DNA of 64,000 bases, from contig OY755045.1 of assembly GCA_963576565.1 (NCBI GenBank), forward strand, positions 4,091,477 through 4,155,476. The letters are read 5' to 3'. This document shows, in pieces, positions 21,610-33,875 of the stretch (position 1 is its first letter; the number at the start of each line of letters is the position of its first letter). A program made the translations under genes and the position numbers. The notes beneath the pieces were generated by a model that was given only the letters and a program-made list of their open reading frames with translations, did not search any database and was not told where the DNA came from. The DNA comes from Aspidapion aeneum. Its lineage: Eukaryota > Arthropoda > Insecta > Coleoptera > Brentidae.

Positions 21610-22730
21610 CGGGAAATTTGAATCGCCTTTTATAATAAATTTTCTTTAATTTTAAAGTTTTTTTTGAAATCAGTCAATATTTTATAAAGACATACAATGT
21701 CTTTATAAGATATAAACAGATTAAAAATGATATATAAAATGCAATAAATAAAACATTTTTTAAATGAGTTTTTATTATTATAAAAAAAGCTACAAATTAA
21801 CGACTAACTATTGATGAAGTAATACATAGTCTAATTGCTTGGTAAAATAAAATATAATGCAAAACCAAACACTGTCTAGTATATTTAAATTTGCTTTTAA
21901 CATTTCTGGTGAGTGATGAGTGAATAAATAATGAAACAATTGTTCGTGAAGAGAATCATTCTTAAGTGTCTACTTTTTAACAGCTCGACGAAAATCTGAC
22001 ATGATTTAAAAGTACCTCCTCGCCTTGGTTGTAAGTTGTGTAGCTTATCAGTGGTCACAAATATCATCGAAAAGCTGAAAACAATAAAAAAAATCAACTT
22101 ATAACCACATTAATCATAGGTACTAGATTATGGTAAGATTTAAAATTAAGGAATAAATTTATTCAAAGTACATTACGCTGCTGGGTAATCCCTCGTTTAC
22201 CCATCAAAAGAGCCCCCCCCTGTTACTTAATATCAAACGAAAGGGATAGACATAAAATTAACACTAAATTTGTGCTTAGTTCATGGGCAAATAAGGCACC
22301 TACCAGGCATTGGAAACCTGTATTCAGAGTTCCGTAAAGTAAGCGATAAGAAGTTAAAAAGACACTACCAATACAAATTTTATCAAATGTCAATCTAACC
22401 TCAAATGAGAAAATAAGAAAACTTACCTTAACATTTCTCGAAAAACTATGCATTTTATACTCGTCTGAACTTTAGACACTTCGCATAGAAAAGCAACTAG
22501 AAATTCTTATTCTTTTATATTTAAATTGCAAAAGTTACAAATTTAACAAAATTTAATTTTAATGCGTCACAGCAGCAAAGATTACCTACATAAGCCAAAA
22601 AGATAGATTTTAAATGAACCCGAAATAAAATGCGGTGGAAGAGGTTATTCTACCTGAAAAAAGGGGGACGGAAAATCCAAACCACAGATAATTGTCAAAA
22701 AAAATAGAATAAGGAACAAACGCGCGACCG
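21610..22730. other. AT-rich spacer between inverted ribozyme-like units
   Basis: Nothing was recognised. Open frames on the minus strand (21897-22097, 22223-22453) are short and AT-driven. If the flanking units are element termini this may be a decayed element body, but I saw no reverse transcriptase motif. Confidence 0.4.
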
Positions 22731-22734
22731 CAGT

Positions 22735-22985
22735 GCCTCTTGTGAGCTTAGTGAGAACTTTAACCTAACGACCTGTCAAATTGCATTGAGTTTCCTAGGC
22801 ATGGATGTTGACTGTTTGTCGGCTTCTCTAAGACTCGAACAAACAGTCAACATCTCCTGAAGATGTCATCCACTCGAGATGGCGAGGCGTCGAGAACGAA
22901 TTTTCAACGACGACGGCCGAACAGCCCGAAAGCACACCCACCATTGGACGATGGCCGCGAAAGCCTTTCACAATTTCTAGTTTTA
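22735..22985 (+). repeat. Ribozyme-like unit, decayed copy
   Basis: Inverted relative of 21355-21600. The motif at 22853-22895 keeps stem I TCTC/GAGA, CTGAAGA and stem II (GTCATC/GATGGC, one wobble), but GAAA has become GAGG, which should abolish cleavage. Confidence 0.55.
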
Positions 22986-23875
22986 TGACTGTCGAACGGC
23001 CTGATGATGGATGCCCCTCCCATAACTCTGAGCTAGATACGGCCTTGGCGTGGAGGCAATTTCCATCAAAAGTTCTGATACTTTTTACATTTGCTTCTCG
23101 TTTATTAAATGATATTATTATGAAAAGAGCGAGCTAAAAGGACCCTATTTTGCAATTATACGACTTCATTGTCGCAGTTTATAAGATGGAAAGAAAGAAA
23201 CTTTATATTTCCATTCAATTGATTTAAATTGTGTAAATTGCAACAAAGCAGAGCATTTTAGATTAGTTTTGAGTTTGAACTCTTTAATTGATTTTTGTTT
23301 ATTTAAAATTTTAATTCGTTTAAATTTAAATGTTCACGTTGACGCTCTGAAACTGAATTTAGGAACAAAAAAAGAGTTTAGGTGATTTAAAAAAATATAA
23401 TCAAACATGTTTTGTCTTTATTTATTTTAAAGACGACGGAATTTTTCGGTTAGTAATGATATAATTTATCGTTAAAATAAAGAAAGTTGCTCTCAGTTCC
23501 CTTATAATTCCTTTCTGTAGGAGCAGGTAACAGTATCAAGGAAATTGATATACAGTGAAACCTCCTATAAGCGGACACTCACGGTTTCGTCGATTCTGTC
23601 CACTAATTGGAGGTGTCCGCTTATGAGAGAGAACCGCGAAATGTTAATATATATTTATTAACAATTTCCGCTGCTTGAGTCCGATATTAAATTTTTCAGC
23701 GATCTTTCGTGCTGATAGATGTTCCTTCTCCGAAACGTTAACGTTATGAACTTCCATTTTTTCACGAAACTAAGAAGTTTTTGACTGGGCGCAATTTCAA
23801 AGAGATCTATTACTACCCAGCTGAACAATAAAAATAAAACACAGCAGTCCCGCCAAATAAAATATTTTGTAAATA

Positions 23876-25889
23876 CAGGGTGTCCCAAATTGGGCACTTT
23901 TAGGGGGTTTAAGGTACTTCTAGGGGAGATAGAGAAAAACTGACCACGCATTGCGAGGCTCAAATTTCAAGAGAAGACTTATAGTGAAAACCGTATTTTG
24001 AAATATCGTCTTGTCTTTGAGCTACGGGGGCTTTTTGAAAAGTCTGCATTTTGGAAGGGAGTCTATAACTTTGTTATTGGTAGAAATTTTGATTTGGAGT
24101 AAATTGCAATTTTATAGACTTTGTCACGAGGAATCCACCCGCTAAATTAAATTTTAACTGTCACTTTTAGTTTTTGAGATATGACATAAAGTTGCATTTT
24201 TTCTTATGGAATGGCCTATATTTTAATTAATTTTCGAATTCGTCATTGAATTATTTTCAAAATGATGTATCATATGTCATAGTTTGATTGAGCGGTTTCG
24301 GAGATATTCAGCTTTTTCACTTATTTCTAGTGTGCTATGATTTTCTGCTGAAGCAGTTCAAGGCACTCCAGTATTTTTATTATTTTACACAGTCAAAAAT
24401 TATAATTCAGCTTCAAAGCCTAGTTATAAAAAGAAACAAAAATTACAGACTCAATAGAAATTCGATATTATTAAAAATTATCAATAATCATTGCGTCATT
24501 AATCAACAGAAAAAATAACCAACCTACTATATACCTATAGTAACTTAAGCTAATACTAATTAACCTTTATAAATACCAATTTTTATATCATATTCATACT
24601 ATTTTACAACCTATGTTCAAAATGGCGCCCGTTTTGCCTCAAGCACAGACGGTTTCAAATCTTGACGTATAAACAGAAATCACACAAGGTGATGTCTGGA
24701 GACCTTGCTGACCATGATATTGGGCCTCTTAATCCAATCCACTGGTTGTGAAAGATATTATTCAACTAATTGGTAATAATTCCAGCCATATGCGGTGGTG
24801 CGCCATCTTGGTGGAAGTAGCACTGCATATTCTCTACTAGCGACAAGTTTTCGATATATGGCTCAACCACATCTTGTAAAATGTTTTCTAAATACCGCTC
24901 TTGATTTAAATTTTCATTATATATATATAGGGGCCAACTATACGTCCTCGATTTATTTATTTATTTTTTATTATTAATGCCTATTTCCTCTACCTCACGG
25001 TCCCTCCTAACGTCATACATGTTGGCCCGCGGTTTTGAAAAAGAGCCATACAGAACAAGATTCCTTTTCAACTTTGTCTTCGTTCGGGATACCCAAATAC
25101 CTTAAAGCATATTAACGTATTTGGGGATAACTTTGAAGATATAAGTTTCCAGCGTCCTGTCGATTATCATTACTTTCCCAGTAACATTTTAGCATGTCAT
25201 ATTTTTCATCTTTTTGATACATATTTAAAAATAACATTAAAAACGCTTTTGTGCAAAATAATTTCATATCAAAGCGTAATGTCAAATTATTTAAACAATT
25301 GAAAACAATGACAAAACGCCAAGACGCAAGGCCAACTTGATTTGCATAGTATAAGACAACAAAACTATAGGAGCATTGAAGTAAGATTTGACAGCAAGGC
25401 TTTCATGTCAATGGCGCATGACGTCATTCAACGCACACTAGACAAAAATGAAAAACTTTAATTATCTCCGAAACCACGCAATCAAACTTATGTTATAGTT
25501 ATACATCATTTTAAAAAGAATTCAATGGCGAATTCGAAAATTAATTAAAATATAGTCCATTCCATAAGAAAAAATGCAACTTTATGTCATATCTCAAAAA
25601 CTAAAAGTGACAGTTAAAATTTAATTTAGCGGGTGGATTCCCCGTGACAAAGTCTATAAAATTGCAATTTACTCTAAATCAAAATTTCCACTAATAACGA
25701 ATAATGCCTTCCAAAATGCAGACTTTTCAAAAAGCCCCCGTAGCTCAAAGACGAGACGATATTTTAAAATACGGTTTTCACTATAAGCCTTCTCTTGAAA
25801 TTTGAGCCTCGCAATGCGTGGTCAGTTTTTCTCTGTCTCCCCTAGAAGTACCTTAAACCCCCTAAAAGTGCCCAATTTGGGACACCCTG
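23876..25889 (-). mobile_element. Mariner-like element with about 440-bp inverted ends
   Basis: Starts CAGGGTGTCCCAAATTGGGC and ends with the complement, each bordered by TA. Arms of about 440 bp (23876-24320 and 25450-25889) are roughly 95% identical. The middle has a decayed transposase on the minus strand. Inserted inside pogo copy 1, so it is younger than that copy. Confidence 0.85.
24690..24960 (-). pseudogene. Mariner-family transposase fragment
   Basis: The minus-strand translation contains CYFHQDGAPPHMAGI and, after a stop, NQWIGLRGPISWSARSPD, the region holding the second catalytic Asp and the approach to the third in IS630/mariner DDE transposases. The frame is broken and the N-terminal part is missing. 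Confidence 0.75.
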
Positions 25890-25912
25890 TACAACAGAAG
25901 TATTTCACTGTA

Positions 25913-26523
25913 CAGTGAAACCTCTCCTTGCGGACACCTCTATTAAGCGGACACTCCCTTTAGGCGGACAAATTTGTTGGAACCAAGCTTTTCTCTATTT
26001 CTTTACATGTAAAATTAACTCCTATAACCGGACACTAATAACCGGACGCGGACAATTTTTTTTGATAAAAAATTTTTGAAATCTCGCTTACCCGGACGCA
26101 AACCTCTGACAACGGGACGGAGAGCCGCAAGACATGGGCACAAATAGTATATAATATGTTACCTCTTTCCGTTTTAATGCCGAGACTAAATACATCTACC
26201 GTATTTACAACAAATTTTATTCGGCGGGACTTCTGTGTTTTATTTTTATTTTTCAGTTGCGTAGTAACAGATCTCTATGAAATGACGCCTAGTTAAAAAA
26301 CTTCTTAGTTTACGTAAAAAAATTGAAGTTGTTAACGTTTCGGAGAAGGAACATCCATCAGCACGAAAGGTCGCTGAAAAATTTAATATCGGAAAAACTC
26401 AAGCAGCGGAAATTGTTAATAAATATATATTAAAATTCGCAGTTCTTTCTCATAAGCGTCCACCTCCAATATGCGGACAAAATCGACGAAACCGTAAGTG
26501 TCCGCTTATAGGAGCTTTCGCTG
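25913..26523 (+). mobile_element. Pogo/Tigger element copy 2, non-autonomous
   Basis: Tips CAGTGAAACCTCTCCTTGCG and (complement) CAGCGAAAGCTCCTATAAGC, with TA on both sides. Its left TA (25911-25912) is the same TA that ends copy 1, so the two sit back to back. It keeps only the DNA-binding N-terminus of a transposase. Confidence 0.8.
26319..26428 (+). pseudogene. Tigger transposase helix-turn-helix fragment
   Basis: The frame reads KIEVVNVSEKEHPSARKVAE then KFNIGKTQAAEIVNKY, the CENP-B/psq-type N-terminal helix-turn-helix of pogo/Tigger transposases. The catalytic domain is absent. Confidence 0.75.
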
Positions 26524-26526
26524 TAT

Positions 26527-27130
26527 AAAGACTTTATTTTTACCTTTTGGATGTTTTTGAGTTATATATCCTCCTGAGGCTGCTTGGTTTTTGAGAATTT
26601 GTTAAACGCAATATTCTAAGAAATATGATTTATATGTTTGTTTTATAAAAAGAATATATTATATTATAAATCCATTGCTTTGATGTTGTTTACCTTTGGT
26701 TTAGTTGTAACTTGAGCCTATTGAACCGATGCGGTACCAAGAAATAAACGCAATATTGTACCAAACAAGATTTATTTTTATTCCTTTGAATCAAATATAA
26801 ACATAGTATTTTAAAACGTTAGGGCCCTTAATGTCGCCATAAAAGTGCCCACGTTTTTAATGTCCCTTTAAATTACCTGGAGTAGTCAGAAAAACGCCGA
26901 AATGGTGAAAGAAAATTGTTTAAAAATCATGATACCTACTTATTTCAAACCATGTGACATTGCCAAGCAACACCCTATTTTTTGGATTCTTCAAATGTGC
27001 GAAATAAAGGAAGATTTTATTAAAGGGGACGAGATTCACCGGCGGTCCTAAGGGGGTTATAGGGGTCATGACTCCCTCTCCTAAGCAATCTGCTTGTGCA
27101 GTAAGTGACAGCAAAATAAATTTTCGCATT
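26527..27130. other. Unassigned sequence
   Basis: No recognised gene or repeat. The ORF at 26920-27129 on the minus strand (GEGVMTPITPLGPPVNLVP) is short and without family resemblance. Confidence 0.4.
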
Positions 27131-27157
27131 GCACGTGATGTGGTTAACCATATACAT

Positions 27158-27600
27158 AATAAACGTGGAATTTCGTACCCGTGAATTTAAAAATCAAACA
27201 AGTTTCGTGGCTAATCGGGCAAAAAGTAGTTTTTTTGTTTCCCTTATATTTTTCCGTGGGTAGCCTGAAAGCTTAACCTCACGGGGGTCCAAGATCTAAT
27301 GGACACCTAATGTTGACAGTTAACCGTTTCGTCCTTATGGGACTCCTCAGAACACTGCTGGTCAATGTGACAAATCTTGCGAAGTTAATCAGACGGTTTT
27401 GTCTCTAATTAAATGTAATTAGTGAGCGAACTATAGCAAGAGGCGCCATCTACCAAGATACGAGAGAAACAAAAAAAACCAAAAGCAGGCGAAAACACTG
27501 CTATACAATATCGATCAATGAAAAGATCGAATAAAAGAAAACAACTATAGTCCGTGACCTACGACAGCTCTTTGTCTTTCAGGCCGGATCAACACAGATT
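27158..27600 (-). mobile_element. Hammerhead-bearing unit H, copy 2
   Basis: Close reverse-complement relative of the unit in 39251-39854, from GATCCGGCCTGAAAGACAAA (near 27590) to TTTTTAAATTCACGGGTACG (near 27175). Contains the hammerhead at 27309-27356. No reading frame. Target duplication not resolved. Confidence 0.7.
27309..27356 (-). ncRNA. Hammerhead ribozyme, unit H copy 2 (complete core)
   Basis: Minus strand: stem I AGTGTT/AACATT (one G-U), CTGAGGA (27350-27344), stem II GTCC/GGAC with loop CATAA, GAAA (27330-27327), stem III ACGG/CTGT with loop TTAA (one G-U), then GUC with cleavage predicted after C27315. Every invariant core base is present, with no extra base, so this is a textbook hammerhead. 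Confidence 0.88.
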
Positions 27601-27724
27601 GCATTGTTGTGTGGGGCGAGAGTATTTTGGTTTAGGATGTACTCATGGAACTATTATTACCTCAAATTACGTATTTATTTTTCTTCAACCAAAGTAAAAT
27701 TCTTAAGTTTTACGTGTATCAGGG

Positions 27725-27830
27725 CTAGTGTTGTAAAATTTCCAGAAATATATTTTCGGAAATATTTTCGGAAATATTTCCTGAAACATTGGAAATATAT
27801 GGAAATATTGGAAATATAGGAAATATTTAA
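27725..27830. repeat. GGAAATATTT imperfect microsatellite
   Basis: Repeated GGAAATATT words with spacing drift. It may be the remnant of a coding or minisatellite repeat; no further identity. Confidence 0.6.
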
Positions 27831-28181
27831 AAAATAAGAAAAAAGGGAATATTAATTTATAAAATCATAACAAAACACCGGAAAACGCAGAAGGCTTATA
27901 CATGAACACAAATCAGGAGTTATTCTTTAAACAAATATACAGAAATAAGGTCAAATTTGTTCAACAAAAACCTCATTCTTGACACACTACATGCACTATT
28001 CACTAGTCGAGCAAGAGGCATATCTTCATCAGCATCACACTCAATATCATCGTCTTGTCAGTCTACTTCCTCAAAATCTTCAATAGTATCGGAAATAAAC
28101 TTAACAATCTTAAACGAGAACTCAAAAAGTATACAAAAAGTTTGGACAAAAATAACAAAATTAAAAAAATACATACTGTAT

Positions 28182-28400
28182 GGAAATAAAATTTCGGACT
28201 TCCATTGTCTTTATTTATTTTAAAACACGACGTTTCGGTTAGTAAGTATCTCTAACCGTTATCAAGTGTGAACTGTTCACACTTGATAACGGTTAGAGAT
28301 ACTTACTAACCGAAACGTCGTGTTTTAAAATAAATAAAGACAATGGAAGTCCGAAATTTTATTTCTACACAATCATTGTCTACGAGTTTCAAACAAAGAG
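28182..28400. mobile_element. Ribozyme-like dimeric insertion with perfect palindrome
   Basis: Flanked by the 12-bp repeat TACATACTGTAT (28170-28181 and 28401-28412). Most of it is a palindrome, 28183-28365, with 91-bp arms that match base for base. Each arm has the order TTGATAA, stem II CGGTTAG/CTAACC, GAAAC, GTC with stem I CACAC/GTGTT, a decayed hammerhead-like core. Best read as two head-to-head terminal units of a Penelope-like retroelement. Confidence 0.65.
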
Positions 28401-28709
28401 TACATACTGTATAATATGTAGATTGTAGATACTACATATTTAAAAAACATATCTTAAAATAATTTATAAATCAAGGTTGTAATGTAAAAAAAGGATTACT
28501 GTTACCTTTTACAAATACAATTTATGCGTTAGTTACTTAAGTTATCAAAGTTACTCCCTGATTTTGGCTTACCGACTTTCGAGTGATTACTCAATACTAA
28601 AATAATCGAAGAAATCAAAGTAACGAAAGTAATCATTTCATTTTTGGTAGGTATTCGTTACTCCGTTATTTGTCGAGTAACGAATAGTTACTTTTTCAAC
28701 ACCTCTAGG

Positions 28710-28897
28710 CAGTGGCGTATAAAGAAAAAAGTTTCGGGGGGGCCGAGACAGTTTCGGGGGGGGCCGAGTCCTCATGAGGCCTTATTTTATGCTATTTTAT
28801 GTTTGTATTTATGAAATATGTAGAAAAATATCAAAAAAATATTAGCTTCGGGGGGGGGGGGGCGAGTCCCCCAGCTCCCCCCTTATATACGCCACTG
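28710..28897. mobile_element. hAT MITE, CAGTGGCGTA type
   Basis: Tips CAGTGGCGTATA are inverted and the 8-bp CCTCTAGG flanks both ends (28702-28709 and 28898-28905). Interior shares CTCATGAGGCCTTATTTTAT with the MITE at 57418-57575 and carries a G10 run. Confidence 0.88.
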
Positions 28898-28919
28898 CCT
28901 CTAGGGTACAGTCTTGACG

Positions 28920-31200
28920 TGTATTATTTTTCTAGACTAAAAATCCAGCTTATTAAGTATAAATAAACAGACTAATTTATCTGTAATAAATTCAGTCAAT
29001 ACAAGAGTGATTTAGGTGCCAAATAGAAAGTTATAAACCTATAAAGTACACATAAATATGGCCAATAAAACTCGCCTAATAGCAGTAGCGTGTTTATGCT
29101 TATTAAAAAGATCGTTATATTTAGAAGCTTTATAAGTATTTCTAGATATTTGCAAGCAGATATATTACACCAAATCAACACAAACTTGAATACTAACTAA
29201 AAATTAATACCCGGCATGTATGTGTTTGTATTCTTGTTCGCCGCACTTAACTGGACCCAAATTCTGTGCACCGTAGATGTAATGTCGCATAGTAATTACG
29301 ATATATAGAAAGAGAGGACGACATGTTCCTATAGAATTTTACAGTACACATAAAAAATTTTGTCTACAATGAAAACATCTACTTTTCTTGAATAAATTGT
29401 TTTACCTTAAAACAATTTGTTTTGAATTAAAGAGGTCAAAACCCACCAGGGGCTCCCACATAGCACCAAAATCACATCAACGTTAAATTAACGTGAACAA
29501 AAATAACAAAGATTTTTAATTGAAAACAACCTCATACCATGTAATATTTATTTTGTTAAATCTACATGCTTAAAGATAACTTAAAAACAAGGAGAAATCA
29601 AGCTATAAAAATGTACTTTTTGCTGAAGTTTCTGGTGCTGTGTATATAACGTGTTTTTTACCCTCGTTATTTTCATGTACCAAATTCACACTTGAAAAGT
29701 CCTCCACAACATGTTCTAAAACGCTACTAGATTAGGACTTCTTAAACCTACTAACTTTCTGCGTCATTTTAGATCACGTTTTTTAATAACATTTTTTTAA
29801 CTTAAAAGAGACGCGAAAGGAAGTTATAAAAGTTCACTAGTTTAAGACTACAACACTTCAAGACAATTTTAAAGATGGCGCTTAAGGCAAGACAAAATAT
29901 CTATATATCTATCTATATACATTATGTTTTTTTTTAAAAGCTAAACAAGATTTTTTAACAGTAAACAATTTCACAGAATATTAATGTGTCTTTATCAGGT
30001 TAATAACAGATGCGTCATGATCGTGAAGGATCAGGGATCTAAAAGGTTTTTGGAGTTTAGAGGCCAAAGCACTGCCTGATAGATTTCGTTAAAGTGAAAA
30101 ATCCCGAAAATAGGTGGCGCTGCTGCTAGTAAAATCTCAAAAATATTCAGTAGAAAAGGCTAATGTAATTTTAACGTAAAAATCACTTGAAACTAACGTA
30201 AACACATTGCGGTTTTAATTTTATAATGGCGTTATTACAACGCAGTTTTTAGCAACGTTATTTTTTATAACGTTAATGAATGATCTATTAAGCTTGTTTT
30301 CATATATGAAATAAACGTGTTTTTCTAGCAGCTTTTAAAAACAAGGTTTTTTTTCTCACGCCTTTTTTACGTGTTAAACACGTGATTCTGCTATGTGGGC
30401 TGTTATACGACTTGAAAAAGAAGATATTGGGAAAACTATTTGGAAGCCAACAAACAAAAAACAAATCGATATTTATTTTGACCATTAACGTTGTATAGAG
30501 TTGCTGATTTTTTAATTTGTTGCTCTGTGTTGATCGTAAATAAAATATTTTAAATACACGACGTAGTAATATTTCCCTTGTATTGGTTTGTTCTGAAATA
30601 GAAATAAAATGGAGTAAAATCTGATGAAAACAAGTGTTCGAAGAGGTTGGAGGAAAGAAAGGGGGACGGTGTGTGTACTTGATTACCGATTGACGTAAAA
30701 GAGAGACAAAAAACACGTACGTTCCGAACGGTAATTATAACGTTGGAAAAAGTTTTCTTCTTGCTTTCAGAAACCTCAAAAAAAAATTAACCGATGGATT
30801 TTAATGAAATTTTAGTGAAATTTTCTTAGACCTTAATTCCCATTGTTCGGTTTTCATAAAAAACCTCTTTATTTTTCTTTTATTTTTGAATTTTACTTTT
30901 ATTTTTCCTATTTTTCATGGACTAAAATTTTGTCTTGAACATAAAATTATTAGTCTTAAATTTATATTAATCCTAAGTAAATGGGTCAACTATTAGTTAT
31001 TATAAAATTTACCTAAAGCAAAATTGCATTACAATGCGAGAATTAAACGCAAAAAATTTAATTTCTATTCTAAATTTAAGAATTATCATTTTATTTCTTA
31101 TTTCTTTATTTTTATATACTTTGGCACTACAAGCGTCCTCTATCGTGTTTTTCACATATCCATAAAATTTAAAATATAGTGATATGGTTTCCTATAGAGG
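28920..31200. other. Long unassigned AT-rich region
   Basis: No recognised coding sequence. 29350-29440 resembles the left end of the MITE at 38338-38744 (GTCTACAAT, AAATTGTTTTACCTT). The minus-strand ORF at 30300-30716 (138 codons, Phe/Leu-rich) lacks any recognisable motif and is probably chance. Confidence 0.4.
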
Positions 31201-31444
31201 GTGAAGTGCTGTGCGCATGTGCGAAAAAACTGCAAGCGCAGGATTGAGAGACAGACAAAGTGTGCTGCGCGTCGCCATGTCTAGAAAACGACAACCTTAA
31301 AATTTAAATTTAAAAAATAGTGAAAATTCACTTTAAAATACCGCAAATAATTAAAATTATCGTGCCATCATCCTGTTGGAACTTCAAGTCACATAGCTCT
31401 TATAGAAAGGTGTACACCTTGCACTTTGGAACTTCAAAAGAGCG
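31200..31444 (+). other. Possible promoter/first exon (weak)
   Basis: A GC-rich island for this window holds TGCGCATGTGCG (31212-31223, like an NRF-1 site) and ends at a strong splice-donor match, GCG|GTAAGT, at 31443-31450. No open frame starts here convincingly. Could be the 5' end of a host gene downstream, or coincidence. Confidence 0.15.
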
Positions 31445-31624
31445 GTAAGTCCCTCTCCATGAGGCTATATCACAATTTTATTTCTCTTTCAAATTTAACC
31501 TACAATTTTTAAATTAGTTACTTTCTCTAGTTAAATGAATTTTTTGCGCCAATGTTAATTATAGTCCACTGTATCTACCAAAACCCAATCTGAGCCATCG
31601 GAGTGCTACACCCATATTCCACAT

Positions 31625-31715
31625 AGATTATAGAACAGCCTAAAGATCAATGGAAAGATAGAAAAAGGAATGAATGGATAAGAAATAAAACAAAAGTAAG
31701 GGATGTCAGACGAGA
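31625..31715 (+). pseudogene. LINE C-terminal fragment
   Basis: Encodes DQWKDRKRNEWIRNKTKVRD and EVAKLK. The same sequence occurs on the minus strand at about 47745-47860 inside an RTE-like fragment. Only a short remnant. Confidence 0.5.
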
Positions 31716-31903
31716 AGTAGCGAAATTAAAAACAAACTTTCGTCTAAAACAAACAAGACATTTTTAATAAAATTTTCATCCTGATTTGTTTATTCAATAA
31801 TGGTTTTACAAAATGTCTTGCTTTTTCTTTACTTTAAAACTCCAGTACCAACGTCATTTCAAAATGTTTCGGACGGTTAAGGATGAAATATCATCGCCCA
31901 CAT

Positions 31904-33102
31904 CCCAACAAACAATTAAAGTTGTAACGACGAAACCTCAACTAGAAAGAATTTCTTAAAAGTAACCGCAACGTACTCCCGCTACGTCTCAGTATACCAT
32001 ACAGCGACGTTATAATTCCCTAAGTGGGGAACCAATTTCTGGTTATAACTACTTGGCCAAGTGTTTAAAGTCACTGTAGTAACAACTACACTACTACGTC
32101 GTAGCCAGGTATCTACTACGTCGTAGAGGCTGTTTTTTTCCGTAATGGCATAAAAGTTGCGATGTAGTTGCAAATAATATAATCGTTTCTTTTTGGTAGA
32201 ATTGTTACACAATATGGTGGACACAACAGTAAACAGACTCGCTTAGTTTTTTTGTTTGGTTATGGTTATAATATGAACTATGTTATCCAAAAGTGTGAGA
32301 ATTTACGAGCAGAGGATCAAAATTCGAGTGCGACGCAAAGTTTTTGGTATAACATGCATTATATATGTTGCAAAAAACCGGTGCGCCCGTAAAATTGAGC
32401 CGTTTTCTGGTAGCTGATGGAATTTTTGTGTTGTGATTTTGGAGGTTATGTTTTCATAATCGACAGTTAACTCCAACAAATGGTGCTTAAGAAGAGCATT
32501 TTTGGTAAGCTTCAACTAATTTGTTTATAAAATAGTATGGCTCTTTAATATGAGCTCATAAAACGACAACAAAAATATTAAATTTTCTTTCTTACATAAA
32601 AACATGGCGTCCCAAACTATATTCCCTGATAGTCGAAAAGGTTACTTGAAAGTAGTTGCGGCTTTAAAGTTGATCCAAAAAGTTATTTTGTCTACATTGT
32701 TACATCAGATGTTACTATGATGACACAAACTTTTGTGGTAAAAATTAAAGTTATAATGTAGTTGTCGGATACACTTGTTTGGGACTCCAATGAAGCTTAA
32801 CTTTCTAGTGGTAATTAAGTAGGATATAAAAGTCAGGGCGACTACGAAATAACGACTAAAAAGAAAGTAAAACTTTAGCAACGTCCTATTGTGGTAGAGA
32901 AGACTATCAGAATCGACTATCAAGAAACAATCCTATGAAGTAGTTTAGAGGGTCGTTTTTACGAAACATCTACTATTTCCTGATACTAAATAGTAGTTAG
33001 AACTAAAAAGTAACAAATTTTGGTTGGGATCACCACATTTCTACTATAAGAAAGTAGCAAAGCCTTTAGAACATGTAGCCGCTACTATAAATGTTAGTTG
33101 GG
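31904..33102 (-). mobile_element. Unclassified 1.2 kb transposon, copy B
   Basis: Same family and inverted orientation relative to copy A; 1199 bp. The flanking dinucleotide is AT on both sides (31902-31903 and 33103-33104). Differences from A and C are single bases or tiny indels, so all three moved recently. Confidence 0.9.
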
Positions 33103-33562
33103 ATCATTGGCAATTGCCTTACTGGATTGTTGCCTTCCCTCAAACGCGACAACAAATGAATTTTCCACATCTAGTACAAATACCATTGAATGATCTGTTC
33201 TTTTTCCTGAACGCTAAATGTAATACGCATGGTTTGAGCTAGAATTTGGACAAAAAACAAATACCCACTTCTCACCTGTTTTGCTGCACACAACAGAATG
33301 ACGAAAAACTTCATGTAGACACAATGTATTCCGCTACTTTCCCACTACTAGCCCAAATATGGGTCTAAAACAGCGAAAAATATTTCAAGACACCGCCCAA
33401 AATATATTTTACTCGCTCTCTCTCTTACACACATTAAGCACAGCAAACAGTCTATGGTCCCTATTAATTTACCTGTATTGAAGGATTACAGCAGATGTGA
33501 AGGTGACAAAATAATGCCTGGCACTATTACAGCCTGGCTTTATTGTAATAAGTCCCTATAAA

Positions 33563-33875
33563 AAGTGGCGGATCCAGGATTTCCAGGGAGGAGGGGCCAA
33601 GGAGGAAGCAAAAACCAGAACATATCTTCTTTTTGTTGGTTTTATTAAGTCTTAGATCTAAAAAAAATTGTCAGGCACGGAAAATGCGGAAAATTTTTGA
33701 AATATGTACCAAGTAATTTTTATAAAAAAATTAAAAAAAGTTATGTTGCGGATAAATTTTGTTAAAAATTGCGGTTGATGCAGTGCAACTTTTTCCCTCA
33801 AACTAAAAAAAGTTTAATGTCAGGAAGGGTGGGAGGGGTGCCCGGGCCCCTTAGCCCCCCCTGGGTCCGCTACTG
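33563..33875. mobile_element. hAT MITE, AGTGGCGGATCC type
   Basis: Left AAGTGGCGGATCCAGG and right (complement) CAGTAGCGGACCCAGG are inverted. Flanks CCTATAAA and CCTATTAA differ by one base. GC-rich right part (GGGCCCC, CCCCCCTGGG). Related to the host element at 39198-40055. Confidence 0.75.

Larger units (their letters stand above)
23553..25910 (-). mobile_element. Pogo/Tigger MITE copy 1, split by a mariner element
   Basis: The tip CAGTGAAACCTCCTATAAGC follows TA (23551-23552); the other tip, TTTCACTG, ends at 25910 before TA. Without the 23876-25889 insertion it is about 340 bp and is an inverted relative of copy 2 (25913-26523). The minus strand still shows part of a transposase helix-turn-helix region (GAGAAGGAACATCTATCAGC). 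Confidence 0.75.

Noticed and set aside
22998..23020. CTGATGATGG near 23001 as another hammerhead core
   Set aside because: No GAAA or cleavage triplet follows at a workable distance and no stem I forms.
23658..23963. 101-codon minus-strand open frame as a gene
   Set aside because: It joins mariner inverted-repeat sequence to a pogo remnant across an insertion boundary.
30300..30716. 138-codon minus-strand frame as a host gene
   Set aside because: Phe/Leu/Ser-rich composition expected from AT-rich DNA, no motif, no splice or start context.
31866..31903. CGAAAC/GATGATA motif next to copy B as a hammerhead
   Set aside because: The minus strand has GCGATGATATTTC and CCGAAAC, but the CTGA core is absent and stem II does not pair well. 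At most a remnant.
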